Shown: one piece after another, positions 8,081 through 16,120 of the stretch | Layout of the letters: every line of letters starts with the position of its first letter | Position numbering within the stretch: the first letter of the stretch is position 1 | Assembly (NCBI GenBank): GCA_002449135.1 | Contig: DKCH01000054.1 | Location: 52,381 to 78,863 of the forward strand | Direction of reading: 5' to 3' | Length of the DNA stretch: 26,483 nucleotides | DNA from: Caryophanales bacterium UBA6879 | GTDB lineage: Bacteria; Bacillota_I; Bacilli_A; RFN20; CAG-288 | Notes under the pieces: model-generated | What the model saw: only the letters and a program-made list of their open reading frames with translations | The model's database searches: none | Told to the model about the DNA's origin: nothing | Translations under genes and position numbers: made by a program

Positions 8081-8102
8081 AAAGAGGCTAGCCTCTTTTT
8101 TT
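8081..8102 (+). terminator. Intrinsic terminator after tRNA-Thr(CGU)
   Basis: AAAGAGG / CCTCTTT hairpin around a CTAG loop (8081-8098), followed by a T-run. It starts four bases after the tRNA CCA end. Confidence 0.85.
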
Positions 8103-8107
8103 ATATT

Positions 8108-8138
8108 AAAAAAACTAGCTTAGATATCTAAGCTAGTT
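8108..8138 (-). terminator. Terminator of the ribosomal superoperon
   Basis: A perfect 26-base palindrome (8113-8138, arms AACTAGCTTAGAT / ATCTAAGCTAGTT) is followed on the minus strand by seven Ts. It sits 18 bases after the rplQ stop and is the only clear terminator seen for the 29-gene minus-strand transcript. Confidence 0.88.
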
Positions 8139-8156
8139 AATACATCAAATAATTAA

Positions 8157-8561
8157 TTAAGCAACAAATCTAACTAAGCAAATAGGAGCGTCATCGCCTT
8201 TTCTATTACCAAGTTTTAAAATGGAAGTATAACCACCATTTCTATCCTTGAAACGAGGAGCGATATCACTGAATAATTTTTGTAAAGCAGTTTGCTTTTC
8301 ATCCTTATCAGCGTAGACATCTCTAACAAAGCTTGCAGCTAATCTTCTGCTAGCTAAGTCACCTTTCTTAGCATAGGTAACTAATCTATCAGCAATAGCG
8401 GAAACTTGTTTAGCAGTAGTCTTAGTAACTTCAACTTTACCAGTGATGATAAGTTGAGTTACGACGTTTCTTAACATTGACTTATTTTTAGAAGTGGTAT
8501 ATGCAGCCTTAAATCTAACGCCACCTTTACCATGTACATTTTTACGACCTTGAGTTTTCAT
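8157..8561 (-). CDS. rplQ: 50S ribosomal protein L17
   Basis: 134 residues, close to the usual length of bacterial L17, which sits near the peptide exit tunnel. The conserved stretches RNVVTQLI and ITGKVEVTKTTAKQV at 31-60 and RLVTYAKKGDLASRRLA near 70 are intact, and the C-terminus contains the family GGYTSILKLG motif. ATG at 8561 is preceded by AAGGAG at 8571-8576, which overlaps the rpoA stop codon, so the two are tightly coupled. It is the last gene of the superoperon, in the standard place after rpoA. Confidence 0.97.
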   Translation of the reverse strand: MKTQGRKNVHGKGGVRFKAAYTTSKNKSMLRNVVTQLIITGKVEVTKTTAKQVSAIADRLVTYAKKGDLASRRLAASFVRDVYADKDEKQTALQKLFSDIAPRFKDRNGGYTSILKLGNRKGDDAPICLVRFVA

Positions 8562-8574
8562 ATTTCAATTCTCC

Positions 8575-9540
8575 TTAGTTTGCATCGCGGAAAGACTTAC
8601 CAATTTTAGCAAGTTTTTCTTTGACTTCTTTGAGGGATTTTTTACCGAGATTTCTGAATTTGACTAATTCTTCTTCAGTCTTATTGCAAAGTTCATTAAC
8701 AGTAGAAATGCCAGCTCTCTTTAAGCAGTTATATGATCTAACAGAAAGATCTAATTCTTCAATAGTCATATCATCGTTCTTCTTAGTAGCATCTTCACTA
8801 ACTTTAGAGAAGATTTCACCTTTAATAGAGTTATCTTCAGAACTAAATTTAGATAAGTGAGCAATTAAAATTTCACTAGCGATAGAAACTGCTTTTTGAG
8901 GATCAATAGCACCATTAGTAGTAACTTCTAAGATTAATTGATCATAAGAAGTATCGTGACCTACACGAGTAGGTTCAACAGTGTAATTAACTTTAACAAT
9001 AGGTGAATATAAAGAGTCAACAGCAATTACCCCATTAGGGCAATTATAGGTGTGTTTATTTTGTTCAAAAGTTTGATAGCCTCTACCTTTATTGGCTTTA
9101 ACTACCATCTTTAAATGACCACCTTCAGCAACGTGAGCGATAACTAAACCCGGATTAACGATAGTAACATCGTGAGGTAAGACGAAATCAGAAGCCTTAA
9201 CTTCAATTTCACCATCATGACCTTCGTTTTTAACATCAAGTTCTAAAACTCTAGGTTCATTATCATCCTCGTCAGAATCAATTTTTAAGACTATGTCTTT
9301 TAAATTAAGAACAATAGCAGTGCAATCTTCAACAATATTATCTAAAGTTGAAAATTCGTGTCTAGCACCTTCAATTTCAACTGAGAAAATAGAGGCACCA
9401 GGAATAGAAGAGAGTAAAACTCTTCTCATTGCGTTACCTATAGTGATTCCAAAACCACCTTCTAATGGTGATAAAATAAACTTTCCGTAAGTATTAGTAA
9501 CTTCTTCAGTTTTATATTCGATTTGGGCAAATGCTTTCAT
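8575..9540 (-). CDS. rpoA: DNA-directed RNA polymerase alpha subunit
   Basis: 321 residues, full length. The N-terminal dimerisation domain (about 1-230) has the signature GGFGITIGNAMRRVLLSS at 28-45, which nucleates assembly of beta and beta'. A linker follows, then the C-terminal helix-hairpin-helix domain (about 255-315) with MTIEELDLSVRSYNCLKRAG and NLGKKSLKEVKEKL, which contacts upstream promoter DNA and activators. The presence of a full C-terminal domain agrees with the AT-rich stretches upstream of the promoters here. The SD is AAAAGGAG before ATG at 9540. It lies in the alpha part of the operon between rpsK and rplQ. Confidence 0.98.
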   Translation of the reverse strand: MKAFAQIEYKTEEVTNTYGKFILSPLEGGFGITIGNAMRRVLLSSIPGASIFSVEIEGARHEFSTLDNIVEDCTAIVLNLKDIVLKIDSDEDDNEPRVLELDVKNEGHDGEIEVKASDFVLPHDVTIVNPGLVIAHVAEGGHLKMVVKANKGRGYQTFEQNKHTYNCPNGVIAVDSLYSPIVKVNYTVEPTRVGHDTSYDQLILEVTTNGAIDPQKAVSIASEILIAHLSKFSSEDNSIKGEIFSKVSEDATKKNDDMTIEELDLSVRSYNCLKRAGISTVNELCNKTEEELVKFRNLGKKSLKEVKEKLAKIGKSFRDAN

Positions 9541-9562
9541 CTTTTTCTCCTTTTATAAATTA

Positions 9563-9976
9563 TTAACCTCTAGGACGCTTTGGAGGGCGGCAGCCATTAT
9601 GTGGAACAGGAGTCACATCAGAAATTGATAAGACTTGTAAACCACTAGCTTGTAAAGCTCTTAAAGCGTATTCACGACCATTACCTGGACCCTTGACGTT
9701 AACATCAACTTGCTTTAAACCTCTTTCAACACAGGCTTTAGCAACATGTTCAGCAGCTAATTGAGCTGCAAATGGGGTAGACTTCTTAGCACCAGAATAA
9801 CCAATAGTACCAGCAGAAGCCCAAGCGATAACTTTTCCATTTGGATCAGAAATGGAAATAATAGTATTATTGAAAGAAGCGTGGATGTGAGCGATACCTT
9901 TAGCAAAGTTCAATCTTTGAGCTTTTCTAGATAACTTCTTACCAGTAGTCTTCTTTTGTTTAGTAACATTAGCCAT
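9563..9976 (-). CDS. rpsK: 30S ribosomal protein S11
   Basis: 137 residues. S11 forms part of the 30S platform near the E site and the mRNA exit. The core begins at AKGIAHIHASFNNTIISISD, and the conserved GPGNGREYALRAL and the C-terminal tail NGCRPPKRPRG are present. The N-terminus adds a basic stretch of about 25 residues (KQKKTTGKKLSRKAQR), a little longer than typical. SD TAAGGAG precedes ATG at 9976. Confidence 0.97.
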   Translation of the reverse strand: MANVTKQKKTTGKKLSRKAQRLNFAKGIAHIHASFNNTIISISDPNGKVIAWASAGTIGYSGAKKSTPFAAQLAAEHVAKACVERGLKQVDVNVKGPGNGREYALRALQASGLQVLSISDVTPVPHNGCRPPKRPRG

Positions 9977-9992
9977 TATTACTTGCTCCTTA

Positions 9993-10373
9993 CTACATAG
10001 TAGCTACTTTCTTATTAGCTACAGTCTTTCTAGGACCTTTACAAGTTCTAGCATTGGTCTTGGTTCTTTGGCCACGGCATGGAAGATTCTTCTTATGTCT
10101 GTTGCCTTTATAACAACCAATTTCCATCATTCTTTTAATATTTAAGTTAACTTCTCTTCTTAAATCACCTTCAACCTTATAACCGCCTTTAACTAAAGCG
10201 TTTCTAATAGCAGTGATTTCTTCTTCGGAGAGGTCTTTTACTCTCTTGGTAGGATCAACTTTAGCAGCAGCAACAATTTCCTTAGCAGAAGTTAAGCCGA
10301 TACCATGGATATACATTAAAGAGTAAACAACAACTTTATCATTTGGGATATCAACCCCAGCAATTCTTGCCAT
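9993..10373 (-). CDS. rpsM: 30S ribosomal protein S13
   Basis: 126 residues, normal length. S13 is in the head of the 30S subunit and contacts the P-site tRNA and 50S bridges. It begins with the family start MARIAGVDIPNDKVV, has the helix-two-turn-helix region and RREVNLNIKRMMEIGCY, and ends in the basic tail that reaches the P-site tRNA. The usual NARTRKGPR is NARTCKGPR here. SD GGAGG lies 12 bases before ATG at 10373. Confidence 0.97.
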   Translation of the reverse strand: MARIAGVDIPNDKVVVYSLMYIHGIGLTSAKEIVAAAKVDPTKRVKDLSEEEITAIRNALVKGGYKVEGDLRREVNLNIKRMMEIGCYKGNRHKKNLPCRGQRTKTNARTCKGPRKTVANKKVATM

Positions 10374-10397
10374 CTTATTTAATTTCCTCCAATATTT

Positions 10398-10511
10398 TTA
10401 GCCCTGTCTTTGTTTATGCTTAGGGTTAGAACAAATGACCATTACACGGCCTTTTCTTCTAATTACTCTGCATTTATCACAGATAGGTTTAACTGACGGT
10501 CTGACTTTCAT
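10398..10511 (-). CDS. rpmJ: 50S ribosomal protein L36 (zinc-binding form)
   Basis: A 37-residue reading frame from ATG at 10511 to TAA: it starts MKVRPSVKPICDKCRVIRRK and ends SNPKHKQRQG. Cys11, Cys14, Cys27 and His32 make the complete zinc ribbon of the C+ form of L36, a small 50S protein that stabilises 23S rRNA. It is in the standard place between infA and rpsM. The AGGAGG at 10525-10530 is 13 bases from the ATG, longer than the neighbours' spacing. Confidence 0.97.
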   Translation of the reverse strand: MKVRPSVKPICDKCRVIRRKGRVMVICSNPKHKQRQG

Positions 10512-10536
10512 AATTTATTCATTACCTCCTAGATTA

Positions 10537-10755
10537 TCAGTTCTTATGACGATAAGTTATACGGCCCCGTGTTAAATCGTAAGGGGAGAGCTCTACAGTG
10601 ACATGATCACCCGGTAAGATACGGATCTTGTGCATACGCATTTTACCGGAAACGGTAGCCCTAATCACTGTTCCATTTTCAAGTTGAACTGAATAGCATT
10701 GCGGTAAAATTTCTAATACCGTAGCATCAACAACAATAAAATCATCTCTCGACAT
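10537..10755 (-). CDS. infA: Translation initiation factor IF-1
   Basis: 72 residues, the normal size for this OB-fold protein. IF-1 binds the A site of the 30S subunit during initiation. The family stretches ATVLEILPQCYSVQLENG, RATVSGKMRMHKIRILPGD and VTVELSPYDLTRGRITYR are all present. Its start lies inside the end of map (14-base overlap), with a weak AAAGGA about 11 bases upstream, so it is probably translationally coupled. It ends in TGA followed immediately by TAA, a tandem stop. Confidence 0.98.
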   Translation of the reverse strand: MSRDDFIVVDATVLEILPQCYSVQLENGTVIRATVSGKMRMHKIRILPGDHVTVELSPYDLTRGRITYRHKN

Positions 10756-11527
10756 TACTTAAATATCCTTTCACTATTGAATCGACGGTAGTGATGTGTG
10801 GACCATCATCATCAATGTAAATCGTATTTTCAAAATGGCAGGTTAATTTGCCATCTGCACTTTTAATTCCCCAACCATCAGGTAACTGAACGATTTTATC
10901 AGAACCTTGATGTATCATTGGTTCAATAGCTAGGCACATTCCTTTACGAAGAATAATGCCATGGCCTTTAGTACCATAATTGAATATAAAGGGATCTTCA
11001 TGCATATCCCTACCAATACCATGTCCACCAAATTCCTTAGTAGTAGAATAACCATATTCTTTAGCTACGTCAGAAATTTTAGCAGAGATATCAGATAAGT
11101 GATTTCCTACTCGTGCTTCTTTATAAGCCTCAAAGAAACATTTTTGGGTACATTCTATAAGCCTACTAGCTTCTTCTGAAACTTGTCCGACTTTATAAGT
11201 TCTTGCTGCATCACCATTATAGCCATCAAGGATATTTCCCATATCAATTGAAATAATATCCCCTTCTTTTAACACCACTTTTTTTGAAGGGATACCATGA
11301 ATTAAGACATCATTAACCGAGGCACAGATCGAACCTGGAAAACCTTCATAGCCCTTAAAAGATGGAATGCAACCATGTTTCCTTAAATACTTTTCCGCCA
11401 ATTCGTCAAGCTTGTAAGTAGAAACACCTGGCTCAATAAATTGAGATAAATAATCGAAACAATCACCTAAGATTTTTCCGACTTTAATCATTTTTTCAAT
11501 TTCTTCAGCTGTTTTAATTTCTATCAT
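10742..11527 (-). CDS. map: Type I methionine aminopeptidase
   Basis: 261 residues. The enzyme removes the initiator methionine from new proteins with a dinuclear metal centre. All five ligands are visible: Asp95 (SIDMG), Asp106 (YNGDAA), His169 (GGHGIG), Glu202 (IEPMI) and Glu233 (HFENTI). The usual His in the YHGD motif is Asn104 here. It shares no spacer with adk: the adk TAA is followed directly by the map ATG. It ends in TGA at the normal family C-terminus and overlaps infA by 14 bases; this TGA argues for standard decoding in this organism. Confidence 0.98.
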   Translation of the reverse strand: MIEIKTAEEIEKMIKVGKILGDCFDYLSQFIEPGVSTYKLDELAEKYLRKHGCIPSFKGYEGFPGSICASVNDVLIHGIPSKKVVLKEGDIISIDMGNILDGYNGDAARTYKVGQVSEEASRLIECTQKCFFEAYKEARVGNHLSDISAKISDVAKEYGYSTTKEFGGHGIGRDMHEDPFIFNYGTKGHGIILRKGMCLAIEPMIHQGSDKIVQLPDGWGIKSADGKLTCHFENTIYIDDDGPHITTVDSIVKGYLSNVER

Positions 11528-12178
11528 TTACTTACCTTCTAAAATTTTTGAAATTTCATCAAAGACAACACTAATGTTTTGAAGACCATCAATAGAATGA
11601 AGTAAACCTTGCTTTGAATAATATTCAACTAAAGGTTGAGTCATACTATGATAAGCTTCAAGTCTAGTTTTTAAGGATTCTTCAGTATCATCTGCTCTTT
11701 GAACAAGCTTAGTATGGCAATTATCACAAATTCCATCAACAAGAGGTTTCTTGCTAATAAGATTGTAACTAGCGCCACAGTGAGGGCAAACTCTACGTGA
11801 AACAATTCTTTCCACTAGTTTAGAATCATCAGCTTCAATATTAATAACTGAAGTTATAGGTGATTCCTTAGTAAATTCTGCTAAAGCTTCTGCTTGAATT
11901 AATGTACGAGGAAACCCATCAAGAAGGTAACCTTGTTTTCCACATTTGCTAATAGCCTCTTTTACTAGATTTATAGTCACACTGTCAGGAACTAAAAGTC
12001 CCTTATCAATATATGACTTTGCTTCAAGCCCTATTGGGGTTTTGTTAGAGATAGCTTCTCTAAACATATCCCCAGAAGATAGGTGCTTAACGCCAAATTT
12101 TTTAACGATGAGTTCTGACTGAGTGCCTTTACCAGCTCCCGGAGGACCCATGATGATAATATTTAATTTCTTTTCCAT
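11528..12178 (-). CDS. adk: Adenylate kinase, zinc-lid type
   Basis: 216 residues, the long-lid form. Adenylate kinase interconverts ATP plus AMP and two ADP. The P-loop GPPGAGKGTQ is at 11-20, the AMP-binding region SSGDMFR at 34-40, and DGFPRT at 87-92. The lid carries four cysteines (131, 134, 151, 154 in CPHC and CDNC) that bind zinc, typical of Gram-positive enzymes. Its ATG overlaps the secY stop by one base (TAATG), with AAAGGAG upstream, and its stop touches the map start, so secY, adk and map are coupled. Confidence 0.98.
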   Translation of the reverse strand: MEKKLNIIIMGPPGAGKGTQSELIVKKFGVKHLSSGDMFREAISNKTPIGLEAKSYIDKGLLVPDSVTINLVKEAISKCGKQGYLLDGFPRTLIQAEALAEFTKESPITSVINIEADDSKLVERIVSRRVCPHCGASYNLISKKPLVDGICDNCHTKLVQRADDTEESLKTRLEAYHSMTQPLVEYYSKQGLLHSIDGLQNISVVFDEISKILEGK

Positions 12179-13530
12179 TATCTTAAAGCTCCTTTTTCAA
12201 AGTTATTACCAGCAATTAAACCATCAATTTGACGGCTGATTTCTAAGGAAACACCAACAACGATGATTAAACCAGTTCCACCTAAAGCCATCGATTGAGG
12301 AACAGCCCCAACTAAAGCTAATACGACAGGTAAAGCGGCAATAAACATCAATGAAAAAGCTCCTAAGAAAGTAATGCGGTTAAGAACTTTAGAAATATAT
12401 TTTTGTGTCTCTAAGCCAGGACGTAAACCAGTAATGTATGTTCCTGATTCTTGGAAATTTTGTGCCATTTTTTCAGGATTAATCTGTAAATTAGCATAAA
12501 AGAATGTAAAGAATAGGATTAACAAGAGATAGATAATTAAACCCCAAGGCATATACCAAGTAGTATTATCAACTCCAGGCATTTCAGTTAAAACCTGGTA
12601 ATTAAAGACATTTATAAGTTGCTTTGCCCAATTTGGTGGATTACTACCTGCAATAAAAGAAACTAATATTGAAGGAGCCATCATCAAGGATGAAGCAAAG
12701 ATAACAGGAATAACAGATGCAGAGTTAATCTTTAATGGAAGGAAAGAAGATTGAGCTGTTAAGGAAGTCTTTGCTTGTGAAGAAGCAGAGTGCGAAACAG
12801 GCAATTTTCTAATCGAAATTTCAATAAAGATAACAAACATAATAATAGCGATAAAACAAATGATATAAAGAGCTAACTGCATACTGCCTTCTAAGATTAA
12901 TGAAGCATCATCAGTTAAAATCTTTTGACCGACATATTCTTGGAAAGCTTGAATAATTTGTGTAGGTAATCTAGAAACAATACCTGCAAAGATAATCATT
13001 GAGATACCATTACCAATACCTTTTTCAGTTATTTGATCAGCTAGCCACATTAAAAGCATTGTTCCAGCAAGAAGATAGATAATGATTTTTGCATAGCCCC
13101 AGACTGAAGTATCGCTAACAGTTAAGCCTTGAGCATTTTGCATAGTAACGATAATACCATAACCTTGGACTGCGCCTAATAGAATAGTTAAATATCTAGT
13201 AGTCATTTCAATTTTATGACGCCCAGATTCACCTTCTTTTGAAAGTTCAGTCAAAGTTGGTAATACGTCTGTTTGAAGTAGTTGGACAATAATTTGACTC
13301 GTAATATAAGGGGAAACCCCTAATGCGAAGAGTGAGAATTGCTGTAAAGCACCACCACCCATCATATTAAGAAGCGAAAGTATATCACTATTTTCAAACG
13401 AGGAGTCAGAAATAGTGACTCCAGGAACAGTAATAGCCGATCCGATTCTAAAGATTAGAAAGATGGCAAAAGTAAACAATATACGATTGAGGACATCTTT
13501 ATTACGAAAGATCGCGGCTATTTTCTTCAT
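12178..13530 (-). CDS. secY: SecY, protein translocase channel subunit
   Basis: 450 residues with about ten hydrophobic membrane segments. SecY is the pore of the Sec translocon, partnered by SecE and SecG and driven by SecA or the ribosome. Visible signatures are FRIGSAITVPGV in the first segment, the plug-region stretch GGGALQQFSLFALGVSPYIT near 58-77, EKGIGNGISM near 168-177 and the C-terminal loop GLRPG. Within the family the length is on the long side of normal. Only one base separates it from rplO; the SD is a weak AAGG, so coupling to rplO is likely. Confidence 0.98.
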   Translation of the reverse strand: MKKIAAIFRNKDVLNRILFTFAIFLIFRIGSAITVPGVTISDSSFENSDILSLLNMMGGGALQQFSLFALGVSPYITSQIIVQLLQTDVLPTLTELSKEGESGRHKIEMTTRYLTILLGAVQGYGIIVTMQNAQGLTVSDTSVWGYAKIIIYLLAGTMLLMWLADQITEKGIGNGISMIIFAGIVSRLPTQIIQAFQEYVGQKILTDDASLILEGSMQLALYIICFIAIIMFVIFIEISIRKLPVSHSASSQAKTSLTAQSSFLPLKINSASVIPVIFASSLMMAPSILVSFIAGSNPPNWAKQLINVFNYQVLTEMPGVDNTTWYMPWGLIIYLLLILFFTFFYANLQINPEKMAQNFQESGTYITGLRPGLETQKYISKVLNRITFLGAFSLMFIAALPVVLALVGAVPQSMALGGTGLIIVVGVSLEISRQIDGLIAGNNFEKGALR

Positions 13531-13531
13531 G

Positions 13532-13963
13532 TTATCTAACCTTACTAGTGGCGCCCACTTTGTTCATCTTCTCAATAGCAGATTTAGAGAAGGCGTCAGC
13601 AATAATAGTAACTTTCTTAGTTAAAGTACCATCACCTAAGACTTTAACACCATCTTTAGGGTCTTTAACATATAAAGAAACATCAATTTCGTCACCATCG
13701 TTTAAACCAAGGGCTTCGATTTGACTTAAATTAACAACAGCATATTCTTTGCGGTTAACATTCTTAAATCCACGTTTAGGTAATCTTCTATAAATAGGTA
13801 ATTGACCACCTTCAAAACCAGGATTAATAGCACCGCCAGATCTAGCACCAGCACCTTTTTGACCACGAGTGGAAGTTTTGCCCATACCAGAGCCTAAACC
13901 TCTACCGACGATTTTCTTAGCGTGAGTAGATCCTTCAGCTTTCTTTAATTCACTTAACTTCAT
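13532..13963 (-). CDS. rplO: 50S ribosomal protein L15
   Basis: 143 residues, normal length. L15 is a late-assembly 50S protein. The N-terminal basic, glycine-rich extension that threads through rRNA (GRGLGSGMGKTSTRGQKGAG at 21-40) and the GFEGGQLPIYRRLPKRGF motif are intact. Its ATG follows the rpsE stop after one base, with GGAGAA inside the end of rpsE as SD. In most bacteria rpmD (L30) lies between rpsE and rplO; here there is no space for it. Confidence 0.97.
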   Translation of the reverse strand: MKLSELKKAEGSTHAKKIVGRGLGSGMGKTSTRGQKGAGARSGGAINPGFEGGQLPIYRRLPKRGFKNVNRKEYAVVNLSQIEALGLNDGDEIDVSLYVKDPKDGVKVLGDGTLTKKVTIIADAFSKSAIEKMNKVGATSKVR

Positions 13964-13964
13964 T

Positions 13965-14564
13965 TTATTCTCCTTCTTTTAAGGATTCTTTAGCTAAAGA
14001 CACAGTCTTTAACTGTTGAAGTCCATTAACAGTAGCCTTAATGACATTGATTGAGGACTTAGAACCATATACCTTAGAGTATACGTTCTTTATACCTGCT
14101 AATTCAAGTATAGCTCTAACAGGACCACCAGCAACAATACCAGTACCAGCAGGAGCAGGTTTTAAGAAAACCTTACTTGCACCATATTCGCCTTCAACAA
14201 TGTGAGGAATAGTATCATTCTTAACAATAGGTAAAACGTGAATATCATTTTTAGCATCAGCTAAAGCCTTCTTAATAGCTTCAGGAACTTCAACAGATTT
14301 ACCTAAGCCATAAGCATATTTACCTTTGCCGTTACCAATAACAACTAAGGCAGAGAATTTCATTCTCTTACCACCTTTAACAACCTTAGTAATTCTAGAG
14401 ATATGAACAATTCTTTCTTCGTAATCTTTTTGAACAGCAGGTCTTTTAGCTCTAAAAGGTCTTCTTTGATGTTTTTCTTTATCATTAGTTGCTTTTTCAG
14501 GTTCAGCTTCATTAGCAACTGGAGCAGCACTAGTTTCAGCAACTTTGGTTTCTTTTTCTTCCAT
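13965..14564 (-). CDS. rpsE: 30S ribosomal protein S5 with N-terminal extension
   Basis: 199 residues against a usual 160-170. S5 lines the mRNA entry and helps decoding accuracy. The conserved part starts near residue 47 (DYEERIVHISRITKVVKGG), followed by the double-stranded-RNA-binding fold and the C-terminal domain (PAPAGTGIVAGGPVRAILE). The first ~45 residues are a charged, Ala/Glu/Lys-rich head without recognisable fold. The start is supported by AAAGGAG before ATG at 14564, directly after rplR. Low-complexity heads of this kind are seen in S5 of several Mollicutes-like bacteria. Confidence 0.97.
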   Translation of the reverse strand: MEEKETKVAETSAAPVANEAEPEKATNDKEKHQRRPFRAKRPAVQKDYEERIVHISRITKVVKGGKRMKFSALVVIGNGKGKYAYGLGKSVEVPEAIKKALADAKNDIHVLPIVKNDTIPHIVEGEYGASKVFLKPAPAGTGIVAGGPVRAILELAGIKNVYSKVYGSKSSINVIKATVNGLQQLKTVSLAKESLKEGE

Positions 14565-14577
14565 AATTCTTCTCCTT

Positions 14578-14934
14578 TTAGAACTTTAAGCCACCGTTAC
14601 GGAGAGCCTCAGCAACGGCTTTAACACGACCATGATAGACATAGCCAGAACGATCAAAGACAACTTCAGTAATCTTTAAATCATTAGCTTTCTTAGCTAA
14701 ATCAGCACCGACTTTACTAGCGGCTTCAACATTGGAACCATTTTCAAGTTTTAATACTTCAGTAGAAGAAGAAGCTAAGGTCTTATGATTAACATCATCT
14801 ACTAATTGAGCATAGATGTGTTTATTAGAACGGAAGACGCTAACTCTAGGTTTGGAGCTAGTACCTTCAATTTTGCCCTTTTGACGCATGTGACGATGGA
14901 GACGGGCTTCATTTTTATCGATTTGAGTATACAT
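14578..14934 (-). CDS. rplR: 50S ribosomal protein L18
   Basis: 118 residues, normal length. L18 binds 5S rRNA with L5 and anchors it to the large subunit. The stretches KPRVSVFRSNKHIYAQLVDD (29-48) and the C-terminal FDRSGYVYHGRVKAVAEALR with GGLKF end are typical. SD AAGGAGG precedes ATG at 14934. Confidence 0.97.
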   Translation of the reverse strand: MYTQIDKNEARLHRHMRQKGKIEGTSSKPRVSVFRSNKHIYAQLVDDVNHKTLASSSTEVLKLENGSNVEAASKVGADLAKKANDLKITEVVFDRSGYVYHGRVKAVAEALRNGGLKF

Positions 14935-14946
14935 ATTCTAGCCTCC

Positions 14947-15501
14947 TTACTTAGCAGCGGACTCTTTCTTCTTAGCCTTAGAAACACGGAGTTCAACGTG
15001 TTCATCAGAGTATCTAATACCTTTCCCGTGATATGGTTCAGGTTTTCTAACGGCTCTAATAACAGCAGCTTGTTGTCCAACTTTTTGAGCATCAATACCT
15101 TTTACAACGACGTTATTAGCATCAGTGCAAGAGATTTCAACACCTTCCATAGGAACAACAGTGATAGGATTGGCAAAGCCGATATTCAAGACAAGGTTCT
15201 TACCTTGCATAGAAGCAGCATAGCCGATACCTTCAATAATAAGCGCCTTGGTGAAACCTTCGGAAACCCCTTTAACCATATTATGAATGATGGCACGGGT
15301 AGTACCATGAATCATTTTGGTTTCCTTTTCATCATCGGGACGCTTGACTATGAATTCATTACCTTTAGTTTCATAGCTCATGTGCGCATTGAAACTCTGA
15401 GTTAAGGTTCCCTTAGGACCTTTTACAGTGACTGTAGAACCATCAACTTTGATTTCGACACCACTAGGAATGTCGATTGGTTTTTTACCGATTCTTGACA
15501 T
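14947..15501 (-). CDS. rplF: 50S ribosomal protein L6
   Basis: 184 residues, slightly longer than usual (about 178) because of a Lys/Ala-rich C-terminal end. L6 sits at the base of the L7/L12 stalk near the sarcin-ricin loop. The opening MSRIGKKPIDIPSGVEI, the KGPKGTL motif, and the C-terminal signature PEPYHGKGIRYSDEHV are present. SD AAGGAG precedes ATG at 15501, 11 bases after rpsH. Confidence 0.97.
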   Translation of the reverse strand: MSRIGKKPIDIPSGVEIKVDGSTVTVKGPKGTLTQSFNAHMSYETKGNEFIVKRPDDEKETKMIHGTTRAIIHNMVKGVSEGFTKALIIEGIGYAASMQGKNLVLNIGFANPITVVPMEGVEISCTDANNVVVKGIDAQKVGQQAAVIRAVRKPEPYHGKGIRYSDEHVELRVSKAKKKESAAK

Positions 15502-15512
15502 TTAAATTCTCC

Positions 15513-15905
15513 TTAATAGACGTAGGCGAGTACTTCACCGCCAACGTTTTGTTTTCTGGCCTCTTCATCAGTTAAAATGCCTTTAGAAGTGGAAACAATA
15601 GCCATTCCTAAACCATTTAAAACATGAGGAAGCTTACTGACTTCAGTATAAACTCTTAAACCAGGTTTACTAATTCTAGTGAGCTTGGTTAAGACTCTTT
15701 CACCTTTATCAGTGTACTTTAAGGTGATAGTTAAGGTTTTAACTTTATCACCATCAATAATATAAGAACTTACATAACCAGTTCTTACTAAAATTTCAGC
15801 AATAGAAGCCTTTTCTTTTGAAGAAGGCATACTGACAGTGCTAGCTTTAACTTTATTAGCATTGGAAATGCGATTGAGCATATCCGCGATTGGATCTGTT
15901 AACAT
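15513..15905 (-). CDS. rpsH: 30S ribosomal protein S8
   Basis: 130 residues, normal length. S8 binds the central domain of 16S rRNA. It opens with DPIADMLNRISNA and carries the C-terminal signature GLGMAIVSTSKGILTDEEAR with GGEVLAYVY. In enterobacteria S8 represses the spc operon; no equivalent leader is recognisable inside this compact operon. The SD is GGAGG before ATG at 15905. Confidence 0.97.
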   Translation of the reverse strand: MLTDPIADMLNRISNANKVKASTVSMPSSKEKASIAEILVRTGYVSSYIIDGDKVKTLTITLKYTDKGERVLTKLTRISKPGLRVYTEVSKLPHVLNGLGMAIVSTSKGILTDEEARKQNVGGEVLAYVY

Positions 15906-15923
15906 TTAATTTACCTCCATTAA

Positions 15924-16109
15924 TTACCAAGAAGATTTCTTCATGCCTGGGATTTCGCCTTTATAAGCTAATTCTCTTAAGCAGATTCTGCAAAGACCAA
16001 ATTTTCTAATAACACCATGAGGTCTTCCACATCTTTGGCAGCGGTTATATTCTCTAACCTTAAATTTTTGAGGTCTAGCGCATTTAACTTTTAATGATTT
16101 CTTAGCCAT
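15924..16109 (-). CDS. rpsN: 30S ribosomal protein S14, zinc (type Z) form
   Basis: 61 residues, the short zinc-binding version. Cys24, Cys27, Cys40 and Cys43 (CQRC and CRIC) form the zinc site, and the family C-terminus GEIPGMKKSSW is intact. S14 lies in the 30S head. Many Firmicutes also keep a zinc-free paralogue elsewhere for zinc starvation, which cannot be judged here. The SD is GGAGG before ATG at 16109. Confidence 0.97.
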   Translation of the reverse strand: MAKKSLKVKCARPQKFKVREYNRCQRCGRPHGVIRKFGLCRICLRELAYKGEIPGMKKSSW

Positions 16110-16120
16110 GTTCTACCCTC

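Noticed and set aside
14806..15405. 199-codon open frame on the plus strand across rplR and rplF
   Set aside because: It lies wholly antisense to two certain ribosomal genes, has no SD or recognisable domain, and its composition mirrors theirs.
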